Assembly: GCF_009739515.1 (NCBI RefSeq)
Contig: NZ_CP046535.1
Location: 4,406,501-4,470,500, forward strand
Origin: Sphingomonas profundi
GTDB lineage: Bacteria > Pseudomonadota > Alphaproteobacteria > Sphingomonadales > Sphingomonadaceae
Length of the DNA stretch: 64,000 bases
Direction: 5' to 3'
Shown piece after piece: positions 53,194 through 61,673 of this stretch. How positions within the stretch are numbered: the first letter of the stretch is position 1; each line of letters starts with the position of its first letter. The notes under the pieces are model-generated. The model saw nothing but the letters and a program-made list of their open reading frames with translations, was not told the DNA's origin and ran no database searches. The translations under genes and the position numbers were made by a program.

Positions 53194-55170
53194 TCAGACG
53201 CTGGCGCCGGCGAGATGCCCTTCGCGGATCGCGGTTTCTAGGAAGCGCGGCGAATTGGCATCGCCGACTAGACGGATGTCGCTGTTACGTTCCTTCAGCG
53301 CGGTATGGATTTCGCGGTTCGGGCGGTTGGCCGTGACGACCACGACCGTATCGGCGTCGAGCCGCTCGGTATCCACATCGTCTTCGGTCAGGTGCGTCGG
53401 GCCGATGACGACGGTGCCCGGCTGGATCGCGATCGCGCGGTGGCGGATGCGGTAGGCGAAGGGTCGGTTTGCCATGCGGGTGAGGAAGGGCTCGACCATC
53501 AGCGCTCCCTGGACGGCGGGGGCGAGCATGCGCAGGCGCGTCACATAGGTGACGGATAGCCCCCTGGAGATGAGCTGCTCGGCCGCCGCGAGCCCCTCAT
53601 AATGGCCCACGTCGTCGATCACGACCGCCGTCCGCCCGAGATCCGCCGGCGGATACAGCATGAGCTCCGTGGAGGACAGCACGCCGCCGCGATCCATGCC
53701 GCGGATCGGCTGGCCGGGATGCGACCCCTGCACGCCATCCATGCGTGGCATCGATCCGGTGGCGACGATCACCGCGTCCGCGCCGGTATCGATCACGTCG
53801 TTCTCGTCCATATAGGTGCTGAGCCGCACGTCGACGCCGAGGCGGTAGATCTCCTCTTCCAGCCAGGTGGCGATATCGAACATCGTGTGGCGGGTGGGCG
53901 CCTTCGTGGCCGCGCGCAGCGTGCCGCCGAGGGCCGCGTCGGCTTCCGCCAGGATCACCTTGTGGCCCCGCATCGCGGCGACACGGGCCGCCTCCATGCC
54001 GGCCGGGCCGCCGCCTACCACCAATACCGTCTTCGGCTCCGCCGCCGACTCCAGATTGGCGTCTCCGAGCGACTGCTCGTTGCCGGCGCCGACGTTCACG
54101 GTGCAACGCAGCCCGCCCTGCCAGAGATACACGGCATTGGCGACGCAGGCCTGGTTGCAGGCGATGCAGGGGCGTACCCGGTCCGCGTTGCCCGCCAGGC
54201 TCTTGTTCACCAGATCGGGGTCGGCGATCATCGCGCGGACGAGGCCGATCATGTCGGCGGCACCCTCGCGGATCACCTGATCGCATTCCTCCAACGTGCG
54301 GTAGCGGCCGATCACCATCGTCGGCAGTGTGATGTGGCGAGTGATCGGCTCGCTGGTGGGCATCTCGTAGCCCGTCGGCTCGTGCATGCCGCCGACCATC
54401 TTCGTATAGCTGTTATAGTTGCCGACCGAGACGTTGACATAGTCGATCAGCCCACGCGCCTCCAGCATCTGGGCCACGCGGAGATTTTCGTCCACGCCGA
54501 CGCCGCCGACGGTAAGATCGGGCGCGACGCGCACGCCGACGACGAAGTCGCGCGACACGGCCGACCGGATCGCCGCCAACAGCTCCATGATGAAGCGCGC
54601 GCGATTCTCGAACGAGCCGCCATACTCATCCTCGCGCTTGTTGATGTTGGCTGAGAGGAATTGCGACGGGAGATAGCCGTGCGCGCAGTGGACGTCGACG
54701 CCGTCGAGGCCGCAGCGCTCCATCCGCACCGCGCTCTCGACATAGGCGCCGATGATCGTGTCGATCATCGTCTTGGTCATGGCGATGGGCACGATGCCGG
54801 TTTCCACGCCGGGATTGTCCGACGGTGCCCATGGCGGCGATCCGTCCGCCGGCGGGATATGCTGGCCGGCATGCCAGAGCTGCTGGAACAGCTTCATGCC
54901 GTGCGGCTTGCAGCGTTCGACCAGCCGGCGCATCCCGCCTTCCACCTGCGGATCGAAGATGTTCAGGCAGAAGGCCGAAGTCGGGTGGACCGAACCGACC
55001 TCCAGGATGGAAAGAGCCGCGCCGCCGCGCGCCCGTGCCTCGTGATACGCGATCAGCCGGTCGTTCATCGTGCCTTCGCCGAGCACCGTGGCGTGGGCGG
55101 GGCGGACGATCCGGTTCTTCAGTTCGATATTGCCGAGGCGGATCGGCTTGTCGACGTGGGTGTAGGCCAT
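53194..55170 (-). CDS. Old-yellow-enzyme-type FMN/FAD/[4Fe-4S] ene-reductase
   Basis: A 658-residue protein like 2,4-dienoyl-CoA reductase and BaiCD. Residues 1-370 form an FMN TIM barrel (IRLGNIELKNRIVRPAHATV, VDVHCAHGYLPSQFLSANIN, then KREDEYGGSFENRARF); cysteines in CIACNQACVANAVYLWQGGL and RCTVN hold a [4Fe-4S] cluster; residues from about 385 form an FAD/NAD(P) module (VLVVGGGPAGMEAARVAAMR, VILAEADAALGG, AVIVATGSMPRMDG). It would reduce a conjugated enone or dienoyl-CoA. It is the second gene of the minus run, 19 bases after the crotonase. Confidence 0.93.
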   Translation of the reverse strand: MAYTHVDKPIRLGNIELKNRIVRPAHATVLGEGTMNDRLIAYHEARARGGAALSILEVGSVHPTSAFCLNIFDPQVEGGMRRLVERCKPHGMKLFQQLWHAGQHIPPADGSPPWAPSDNPGVETGIVPIAMTKTMIDTIIGAYVESAVRMERCGLDGVDVHCAHGYLPSQFLSANINKREDEYGGSFENRARFIMELLAAIRSAVSRDFVVGVRVAPDLTVGGVGVDENLRVAQMLEARGLIDYVNVSVGNYNSYTKMVGGMHEPTGYEMPTSEPITRHITLPTMVIGRYRTLEECDQVIREGAADMIGLVRAMIADPDLVNKSLAGNADRVRPCIACNQACVANAVYLWQGGLRCTVNVGAGNEQSLGDANLESAAEPKTVLVVGGGPAGMEAARVAAMRGHKVILAEADAALGGTLRAATKAPTRHTMFDIATWLEEEIYRLGVDVRLSTYMDENDVIDTGADAVIVATGSMPRMDGVQGSHPGQPIRGMDRGGVLSSTELMLYPPADLGRTAVVIDDVGHYEGLAAAEQLISRGLSVTYVTRLRMLAPAVQGALMVEPFLTRMANRPFAYRIRHRAIAIQPGTVVIGPTHLTEDDVDTERLDADTVVVVTANRPNREIHTALKERNSDIRLVGDANSPRFLETAIREGHLAGASV

Positions 55171-55189
55171 CGGGCGGCTCCGTCTGCTG

Positions 55190-55963
55190 TCAGCGCTTTC
55201 TCAGACGCGCGACCGTTTCGGCCAGATCGGGGCTTGCCATGGAGTCCATTTCCAGCGCGATCCCGAGTTCGAAGGCCTCGCCCATCCGGGCGCGCGTGAT
55301 CGCAGCGAAGGCCTTCTTCGTGCCGTTTACGCCGCCCGCCGGCAGCGCGCCTATCCGCTGTGCCAGCGCGCGGGCGGCAGGAAGCACCGCCTCCGCACTG
55401 TCAAGCAGTTCGGTGACGAGGCCAAAATCATAGGCCTGCTCGCCGGTGATGACGTCACCGCTCAACAAATAGCGCTTGGCGCGGTTGAGGCCGATCGACT
55501 GGCTCCACGCGATCACGCCGCCGTCACCCGCGACGAGGCCGACCGCGACATGCGTGTCGGCAATCTTCGCGTGGCGCCAGGCGACGACGATGTCCGCCAT
55601 GGTGGCGATCGTGGCGCCGAGGCCGATCGCGGCACCCTGCACTGCCGAGATGACCGGGATGGGCAGCTCGATCAGGCCGTTCAGCACGTTGCGGGCATCG
55701 CGCGTCATCTGGGCGCGGATCGCGGCGGAGCGGTGCGCCTCCAGCATCTCCTCGAAATCGCCGCCGGCGGAGAAGCTGCGGCCCTCCGCCGCTACGATCA
55801 GCACGCGCGCATGCTCGATGCGGGCGACGTGGCGCAGCGCGGCGACGAACTCCTCATGCGCGATCACGTCGAAGCGGTTGTGCAGATCGGGGCGGGTGAA
55901 CGTGAGTTCGACGATGCCGTCGGCGATATCCAGCCGAAGCGAGGTGAAGCTTGGCGTGTCGAT
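55190..55963 (-). CDS. Enoyl-CoA hydratase/isomerase, apparent ATC start
   Basis: A 257-residue crotonase-fold protein: SLRLDIADGIVELTFTRPDL, VLIVAAEGRSFSAGGDFEEM, VISAVQGAAIGLGATIATMA and HVAVGLVAGDGGVIAWSQSI. The conserved first strand lies upstream of the first usual start codon (GTG at 55867, which would leave 225 residues). Between the in-frame TAA and that GTG there is no ATG, GTG or TTG; ATC at 55963 has GGGAGA seven bases upstream and gives the normal family length. Either ATC is the start or the codon is a sequence error for ATG. Divergent from the SDR at 56154. Confidence 0.82.
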   Translation of the reverse strand: MDTPSFTSLRLDIADGIVELTFTRPDLHNRFDVIAHEEFVAALRHVARIEHARVLIVAAEGRSFSAGGDFEEMLEAHRSAAIRAQMTRDARNVLNGLIELPIPVISAVQGAAIGLGATIATMADIVVAWRHAKIADTHVAVGLVAGDGGVIAWSQSIGLNRAKRYLLSGDVITGEQAYDFGLVTELLDSAEAVLPAARALAQRIGALPAGGVNGTKKAFAAITRARMGEAFELGIALEMDSMASPDLAETVARLRKR

Positions 55964-56153
55964 GGCGGCTCTCCCGTGATGTACGCCGGCAGGATAGCCG
56001 CGTCCCCCCGGCGGTTACAGCGGGGTCCGTTGTCTGCCCTTGCACTCGGACGTGCACCGCCGCGCATGGCGCCTCATGCGTGTGGATCGCCTGCCGCGCC
56101 CCCGGCACACAGGCCGGCAGGGGTGCGCCCCGGCGAATATCGGGAGAGGGTGC

Positions 56154-56924
56154 GTGGGCGTTTTGACGGGCAAGGTCGCGCTGGTGACGGGCGGCGCCAA
56201 GGGCATGGGGAAGGCGATCGCGACCCTGTTCGCGCGAGAGGGCGCACGCGTGGCGGTCGCGGCGCGACGGATCGCGGATGCGGAAGCCGTCGCCCGCCAG
56301 ATCGGCGAAGCAGCGGTGGCCGTGGCGATCGACATCACCGACCGGGCGCAGTGGGACGCGGCGGTCGCGGCGATAGACGCGCGGTGGGGGGCGCTGGACA
56401 TATTGGTGAACTGCGCCGGCATCACCGAACAGGGCACCACCGAACAGGTCGGGGAGGATTCCTGGCGGCGGCTGATGAGTACGAATCTGGACGGCCCGTT
56501 CAACGGGTGCCGCGCCGCTTTGCCGCTGCTGAAGCGGGGCGGGGCGCCGTGCAGCGTCATCAACATCTCGTCCGTGTTCGCACAACGGCCGGTGCCGGGC
56601 TTCGTCGGCTATTGCACGTCGAAGGCGGCGCTGACGACCTTCACCAAGGCTTTCGCGCTGGAATGCGCGGCGGCGGGGTTGCCGATCCGTGTGAACAGCG
56701 TGCATCCCGGCGGCACGGAGACCGAGATGCTGGAACAGGCGCTGGCCGCCACCGGCCTGCCGCGCGAGACGGCCTATGCCCATTTCGCGAAGATCCATCC
56801 GATGGGGCGGATGGGCACGGTGGACGAGGTGGCCGCCGCCTGCCTGTGGCTGGCGTCCGATGCGTCGAGCTTCACCACCGGACAGGAACTGAACGTGGAC
56901 GGCGGCAGCGCCATCCGGCCCTGA
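56154..56924 (+). CDS. SDR family oxidoreductase
   Basis: A 256-residue classical SDR with GKVALVTGGAKGMGKAIATL, an Arg pair after beta-2 (AVAARRIADA) favouring NADP, ILVNCAGITEQG, the active-site serine in INISSVFAQ and YCTSK, ending ELNVDGGSAIRP. The start is GTG 56154 after GGGAGAGGG. The next SDR starts 29 bases after its stop, forming a two-gene operon that converges on the ketosteroid-dehydrogenase-like gene. Likely a hydroxysteroid-type or hydroxyacyl-CoA dehydrogenase by context only. Confidence 0.92.
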   Translation: MGVLTGKVALVTGGAKGMGKAIATLFAREGARVAVAARRIADAEAVARQIGEAAVAVAIDITDRAQWDAAVAAIDARWGALDILVNCAGITEQGTTEQVGEDSWRRLMSTNLDGPFNGCRAALPLLKRGGAPCSVINISSVFAQRPVPGFVGYCTSKAALTTFTKAFALECAAAGLPIRVNSVHPGGTETEMLEQALAATGLPRETAYAHFAKIHPMGRMGTVDEVAAACLWLASDASSFTTGQELNVDGGSAIRP

Positions 56925-56953
56925 CGCGGCACCGATCGATTGGAGACCAGGTA

Positions 56954-57706
56954 GTGGACCGATATCGCGCGCTGGTGATCGGCGGAACCGGCGGCTTCGG
57001 CCGCGCCTCCGTCCTGGCGATGGCGCGTGACTGCGTGGAGATCGCGATCAGCTATCGCCGCAATCCGGAGAAGGTGACGGCACTAATCGCCGAACTGTCG
57101 GAGGGTTGCGCCGGCGTGCCGGTCGCATGCGACATGCGGGACGGCACATCGGTGCGGCGCGCGATCGCCGATGCGAATGCGGCGATGGGCCGGATCGATG
57201 CGATCGTCGTCGCGTCCGGCGTCGCGATCGGTCAGCCCTATGTCAGCCAGATCGCCGAGGAGCAGTGGCGCGAGGTGATCGAGACCGAACTGATGGGCGC
57301 GCTGCATGTCGTGGGGGTGGCCCTGCCGCTGTTCCGTGCGCAGGGCGGTGGCAATCTGGTGTTCGTTACCTCGATGGCCAATACACGCTATCCGACGGGG
57401 GATGCCCTTTCCTCCGTGCCGAAGGCAGGTATCGAATCGCTGATCCGCGCCGTGGCGAAGGAGGAGGGGCGCTACGGCATCCGTGCCAACAGCGTCGCCC
57501 CGGGCAGTTTCGATGCGGGGATGGGCAGCGCGGTGATCGCGTCGCTCTACACGCCCGAATTTTGGGAGCACTTCAAGAAATCGATCCCGCTGCGCCGCTT
57601 TGGCGACGCCGAGGATATCGGCGAGGCAGTGGCTTTCTTCGCGTCGCCCCGCGCGAAATATGTCACCGGCCAGTCGCTTGTGGTGGACGGCGGGTTCAGC
57701 GTGTGA
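56954..57706 (+). CDS. SDR-fold protein lacking the catalytic tyrosine
   Basis: A 250-residue SDR fold with VIGGTGGFGRASVLAMARDC as cofactor loop and SLVVDGGFSV at the end. Relative to Ser140 (LVFVTSMANT) the residue 13 positions on, where the catalytic Tyr must be, is Ser153 in GDALSSVPKAGIESL; the Lys157 is kept. So the YxxxK is SxxxK. The product may be a non-catalytic subunit of the upstream SDR or use another mechanism. The start is GTG 56954 with GGAG eight bases before it. Its end overlaps the end of the convergent flavoprotein gene by 11 bases. Confidence 0.88.
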   Translation: MDRYRALVIGGTGGFGRASVLAMARDCVEIAISYRRNPEKVTALIAELSEGCAGVPVACDMRDGTSVRRAIADANAAMGRIDAIVVASGVAIGQPYVSQIAEEQWREVIETELMGALHVVGVALPLFRAQGGGNLVFVTSMANTRYPTGDALSSVPKAGIESLIRAVAKEEGRYGIRANSVAPGSFDAGMGSAVIASLYTPEFWEHFKKSIPLRRFGDAEDIGEAVAFFASPRAKYVTGQSLVVDGGFSV

Positions 57707-59429
57707 CCGCCGCCTGGTTGTGCGTGTAGGTGCCGAGCGACATGGCCTTCGCCTGATCGGCCACGTCGTTGGCGGCGATGAAGCCGAAGACCATCGCCGG
57801 ACCGATCGTGCCGCCCGCACCCGGATAGCAGTTGCCGAACGGTGAACCAGAGGCGTTTCCCGCGGCGTAGAGGCCGGGAATGGGTGCGCCGCCCTCGTCC
57901 AGCACGCGGGCGCGCGCGTCGCATTTCAGCCCGCCCTTGGTGCCGAGATCGCCGAGGTTGACCGGGATGGCATAGAAGGGCGCCTTGCCGATGGGGCCGA
58001 GGCAGGGATTGGGCTTGAGCGTGAGATCGCCGAAATTGCGATCATAGGCGTTGCCGCCCCGTCCGAACTCCGGATCCTCGCCGGTGCGGGCATAGTCGTT
58101 CATCCGGCCGATCGTGGCGGCGAGCGTCGCCGGATCGATCTCGATCTTCGCGGCCAGCGCCTCGATTGTGTCGGCGCGGAAGATGTAATGATCCCACCAG
58201 TCCACCGGGATCTTGCGATCGGGCATGATCGCGGTCGGCATCACGCCGCCGGCCGGGAACTTGTAGCGGAAGGTGGCATCGAACACGAGCCAGCAGGGCG
58301 CATTGGCGCCGGTCTTCACCTGATCCTCCAGCATGGCGTTGCCGAACCGGTCATAGCCGCAGGCCTCGTCGACGAAACGATCACCGTTGCGGTTGACGCA
58401 GACGCTGTGCGGCCGGCCGACATCGAACACCGCCTGGTGGATCTCCTCGAAGTTGGACACGCCGGGGATCGGCACGGGCATCGTCGGCACCCACCAGCCG
58501 GTCTCGGTGAATTCGGTGGCGGCGCCGATCGCCAGCCCCGCCTCCAGCACCTTGCCGTCATTGCCGTCTTCCGGCGTGCTGCTCCAGCGGGTGCTGCCGG
58601 GCACGGTAAAATAGCGGTCCCGCAAGGTCTGGTTCCATTCGAACCCGCCGGCGCAGACGATGACGCCGTGCCGCGCGTTGATGGTGCGGCTACGGCCGAA
58701 GCGATTGACCTCCACGCCGGTGACGCGTCCGCCCTCGAACAGCAGCTTCTCGACGGCGGTGCCGAGGCGTATCTCCACCCCGCGATCGATCAGGCGCTTG
58801 CCCAGCGGCCCGATCAGCGCGGCGCCGAGGCTGAGGTAGCGATCCCGCCGGGTGAGCCGGCGCGTGGAGACATCGGCCCAGTAGCGAGACGTGACCCGGG
58901 CGAGCGTCTTGAGCCAGCCGGGCGCGCGGGTGGAGATGGAATTCGCCTCGATGAAGTCCATCGTGTAGCGGTTCATCAGTTTGAACCGGGTGAACTGCTC
59001 GCGCAGTTTGGGGAAGTGATCGCCCAGCTTGCGGCCGTCATACATCGGGAACACGATTGAGCGATCCGCGCGCGCGGCCGGTGCTTCGGCGAAATAGTCC
59101 GGCCATGGCATGACGATCGGCTCCATGCCGATCTCCTTCAGGTAGGCGACCATCGCCGGGCCGGTATCGACGAACGCCTCCAGCCGGTCACGGCGGATCG
59201 GGCCGTTCGTCACGCCGTCGAGATAGCGCAGCGTCTCCTCGCGGCTGTCGCTGGTGCCGAGGCCGTGATTGGGCACCCAGATAACGCCACCCGAGGTGGC
59301 CGAGGTGCCGCCGAACTTGTGCGCCTTTTCCACGACCAGCACGCGCAGGCCGAGTTCGCTGGCGCGGACGGCCGCCATCATGCCCGCCGAACCTGATCCC
59401 GCCACGATCACATCATAGGTTTCGGACAT
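57696..59429 (-). CDS. 3-ketosteroid delta1-dehydrogenase-like FAD protein
   Basis: A 577-residue FAD enzyme of the fumarate reductase/KstD group. Features: VIVAGSGSAGMMAAVRASEL at the N-terminus, KAHKFGGTSATSGGVIWVPN, INARHGVIVCAGGFEWNQTL and the C-terminal GNASGSPFGNCYPGAGGTIG then PAMVFGFIAANDV. The YPGAG motif places a Tyr and Gly four apart as in the active site of KstD enzymes, which desaturate ring A of 3-keto steroids. Related enzymes act on other cyclic ketones, so the steroid assignment is a likely but not certain reading. Confidence 0.87.
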   Translation of the reverse strand: MSETYDVIVAGSGSAGMMAAVRASELGLRVLVVEKAHKFGGTSATSGGVIWVPNHGLGTSDSREETLRYLDGVTNGPIRRDRLEAFVDTGPAMVAYLKEIGMEPIVMPWPDYFAEAPAARADRSIVFPMYDGRKLGDHFPKLREQFTRFKLMNRYTMDFIEANSISTRAPGWLKTLARVTSRYWADVSTRRLTRRDRYLSLGAALIGPLGKRLIDRGVEIRLGTAVEKLLFEGGRVTGVEVNRFGRSRTINARHGVIVCAGGFEWNQTLRDRYFTVPGSTRWSSTPEDGNDGKVLEAGLAIGAATEFTETGWWVPTMPVPIPGVSNFEEIHQAVFDVGRPHSVCVNRNGDRFVDEACGYDRFGNAMLEDQVKTGANAPCWLVFDATFRYKFPAGGVMPTAIMPDRKIPVDWWDHYIFRADTIEALAAKIEIDPATLAATIGRMNDYARTGEDPEFGRGGNAYDRNFGDLTLKPNPCLGPIGKAPFYAIPVNLGDLGTKGGLKCDARARVLDEGGAPIPGLYAAGNASGSPFGNCYPGAGGTIGPAMVFGFIAANDVADQAKAMSLGTYTHNQAAVTR

Positions 59430-59631
59430 CCAGCTCTCCGTTCAACGCCTGCCGGTCTGTCTAGCCGGGTGGCAGCGCGCTGGCGACGTCGGGTGCGCCA
59501 GCGCCATTGCCTGTAGCGGCAGGGCGAATTGCCCGTTTGCCCGGCATGCTTTTCAGGTCGCCGCCGATGCCTAGAGCTTCGGTCAGGAACGCCGTACCGG
59601 CGCATCATCCCGACGTTTTGAGGGAACGCAC

Positions 59632-60795
59632 TTGCCCGCGATGGATCTGCCCCGGCCCGCCTTCATGGACAGCGAGGAACTGCGCATGTTCGAGGACGCG
59701 GTCGATCGCTTCCTCGACGATCATGCGGCGCCCGCCAAGGCGGCGCGCTGGCGCGAGCAGGGATCGGTGGACAAGGAGACGTGGCGCGCCGCCGGGGCGG
59801 CCGGCCTGCTCGGGCTGACGGTGCCGGAGGAATATGGCGGCGCCGGCGCGGATTTCCGCTACGATGCGGTGCTGATGGAGCGGCAGGGCGTGAAGAACGC
59901 GCTGGGCTTCGCTTTGTCGCTGCACAATGCGGTGGTGGCGCCCTACATCGTGGATTACGCCTCCGAAGAGCAGAAGCGGCGCTGGCTGCCCGGCGTGTGC
60001 ACCGGCGAGACGATCCTGGCAGTGGCGATGAGCGAGCCGGCCGCCGGATCAGACCTGCAGGGCATGAAGACGACCGCGCGGCGCGACGGCGACCATTATG
60101 TCATCAATGGCCAAAAGACGTTCATATCCAACGGCCTGCACGGATCGCTGATCGTGGTGGCGGCCAAGACCGATCCGGCGGCCGGCGCCAAGGGCGTCTC
60201 CCTGTTCGTCGTGGAGGCGGACGAGGCCGAGGGTTTCGGGCGGGGCAAGCTGCTGGACAAGCTGGGCCAGGAGGGCCGCGATACCGCCGAACTGTTCTTC
60301 AACGACATGCGCGTGCCGGCCGAGAACCTTCTTGGCGGGGTGGAGGGCAAGGGCTTCCGCATGCTGATGGAGAAGCTGCCGCAGGAGCGGCTGGTGATCG
60401 GCTGGCAGGCGATCGGCATGATCGAAGCCGCGCTGACCGCGACGCTTGAATATGTGAAGGAGCGGAAAGCCTTCGGCGGTACCCTGTTCGACTTGCAGAA
60501 CACCCAGTTCAAGCTGGCGGAATGCAAGACTCAGGCGACCGTGGCCAAGACCTTCCTCTATCATTGCACCGACATGTTGTTGCAGGGCCGGCTGGATGCC
60601 GCCACCGCATCGATGGCCAAGCTGTTCGTGACGGAGGCGCAGGCCCGGATCATCGATGAGTGCCTGCAGCTATTCGGCGGCTACGGCTACATGCTCGAAT
60701 ATCCAATCGCCGAGATGTACAAGGATGCGCGCGCCTACCGGATCTACGGTGGGGCCAGCGAGATCATGAAATTGCTGATCGCACGGTCTCTCTAG
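59632..60795 (+). CDS. Acyl-CoA dehydrogenase
   Basis: A 387-residue acyl-CoA dehydrogenase, close to long-chain and isovaleryl-type enzymes: LLGLTVPEEYGGAGADFRYD, AVAMSEPAAGSDLQGMKTTA, YVINGQKTFISNGLHGSLIV, EKLPQERLVIGWQAIGMIEA and RIYGGASEIMKLLIARSL. The C-terminal IYGG (no Glu) with a Glu in LPQERLVI is the LCAD/IVD arrangement of the catalytic base. The likely start is TTG 59632 with GAGGGA six bases upstream; ATG 59641 is an alternative. It leads the dehydrogenase - crotonase - ligase operon and is divergent from the KstD-like gene. Confidence 0.93.
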   Translation: MPAMDLPRPAFMDSEELRMFEDAVDRFLDDHAAPAKAARWREQGSVDKETWRAAGAAGLLGLTVPEEYGGAGADFRYDAVLMERQGVKNALGFALSLHNAVVAPYIVDYASEEQKRRWLPGVCTGETILAVAMSEPAAGSDLQGMKTTARRDGDHYVINGQKTFISNGLHGSLIVVAAKTDPAAGAKGVSLFVVEADEAEGFGRGKLLDKLGQEGRDTAELFFNDMRVPAENLLGGVEGKGFRMLMEKLPQERLVIGWQAIGMIEAALTATLEYVKERKAFGGTLFDLQNTQFKLAECKTQATVAKTFLYHCTDMLLQGRLDAATASMAKLFVTEAQARIIDECLQLFGGYGYMLEYPIAEMYKDARAYRIYGGASEIMKLLIARSL

Positions 60796-60909
60796 GCCGA
60801 ATGAGATCCGGTCGGGCGGGATCCCCGCCGGAAGGTTTCACGGGCGCGGTTTGCGGCGGGGCGGAAAGTGCGACCGCCGGGGAACGCCTTTGGCGGGGGG
60901 CTGAACGAC

Positions 60910-61668
60910 ATGGCGGTTGACTTCGAGATCCAGGACGGCGTGGCCATCATCACGCTGAATCGACCGGACGCGCGCAACGCGGTGGATCGGGAGACCGCGT
61001 TGGCCGTGGCGGAGGCCGTCGAGCGGATCGCGGCCGATCCAGCGATCCGCGTGGCGGTGTTGACGGGGGCAGGCGGCAATTTCTGCGCCGGCATGGACCT
61101 GAAAGCGTTCCTCCGCGGCGAAGTGGTGCGGTTGCCGGGAACGGGCTTTGCCGGCATCACGCAGGCCAGGCTGGCAAAGCCGTTCATCGCCGCCGTTGAG
61201 GGCTATGCGCTGGCCGGAGGCTTCGAGCTGGCGCTCGCCTGCGACCTGATCGTCGCTTCCGACGAGGCGAAGTTCGGGCTGAGTGAGGTGAAGCGGGGTC
61301 TCGTCGCCAATGCGGGCGGTCTCGTTCGCCTGCCGCGCCAGCTTCCGATCAAGATCGCGACCGAGCTGGTGCTGACCGGCGATATTGTGCCGGCCGCCCT
61401 GCTCGCCACGCACGGGCTGATCAATCGCGTGGTCCCCGCGGGTCAGGCGCTTGCGGGGGCGCTGGCGCTGGCGCGCACGATCGCGGCGAACGGTCCGCTC
61501 GCGGTCGCCGTCAGCCGGCGCGTGCTGAACGAGAGCCAGGACTGGCCGACCGACGAACTGTTCGATCGCCAGAACGAGATCACCTTGCCGTTGTTCGCCT
61601 CCGCCGATGCCAAGGAAGGCGCCGCCGCCTTCGCTGAGAAGCGCAAGCCCGTGTGGCGCGGGGAATAG
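60910..61668 (+). CDS. Enoyl-CoA hydratase
   Basis: A 252-residue crotonase: VAIITLNRPDARNAVDRETA, AVLTGAGGNFCAGMDLKAFL, VEGYALAGGFELALACDLIV and VKRGLVANAGGLVRLPRQLP. The first catalytic Glu is present (GGFEL); the second position is Asn (VANAGG), a common variant in degradative crotonases. ATG 60910 was chosen over the upstream in-frame ATG at 60868, which would add a poor leader. It overlaps closely with the ligase (start 61674, six bases after its stop). It hydrates the product of the upstream dehydrogenase. Confidence 0.91.
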   Translation: MAVDFEIQDGVAIITLNRPDARNAVDRETALAVAEAVERIAADPAIRVAVLTGAGGNFCAGMDLKAFLRGEVVRLPGTGFAGITQARLAKPFIAAVEGYALAGGFELALACDLIVASDEAKFGLSEVKRGLVANAGGLVRLPRQLPIKIATELVLTGDIVPAALLATHGLINRVVPAGQALAGALALARTIAANGPLAVAVSRRVLNESQDWPTDELFDRQNEITLPLFASADAKEGAAAFAEKRKPVWRGE

Positions 61669-61673
61669 CCCCT

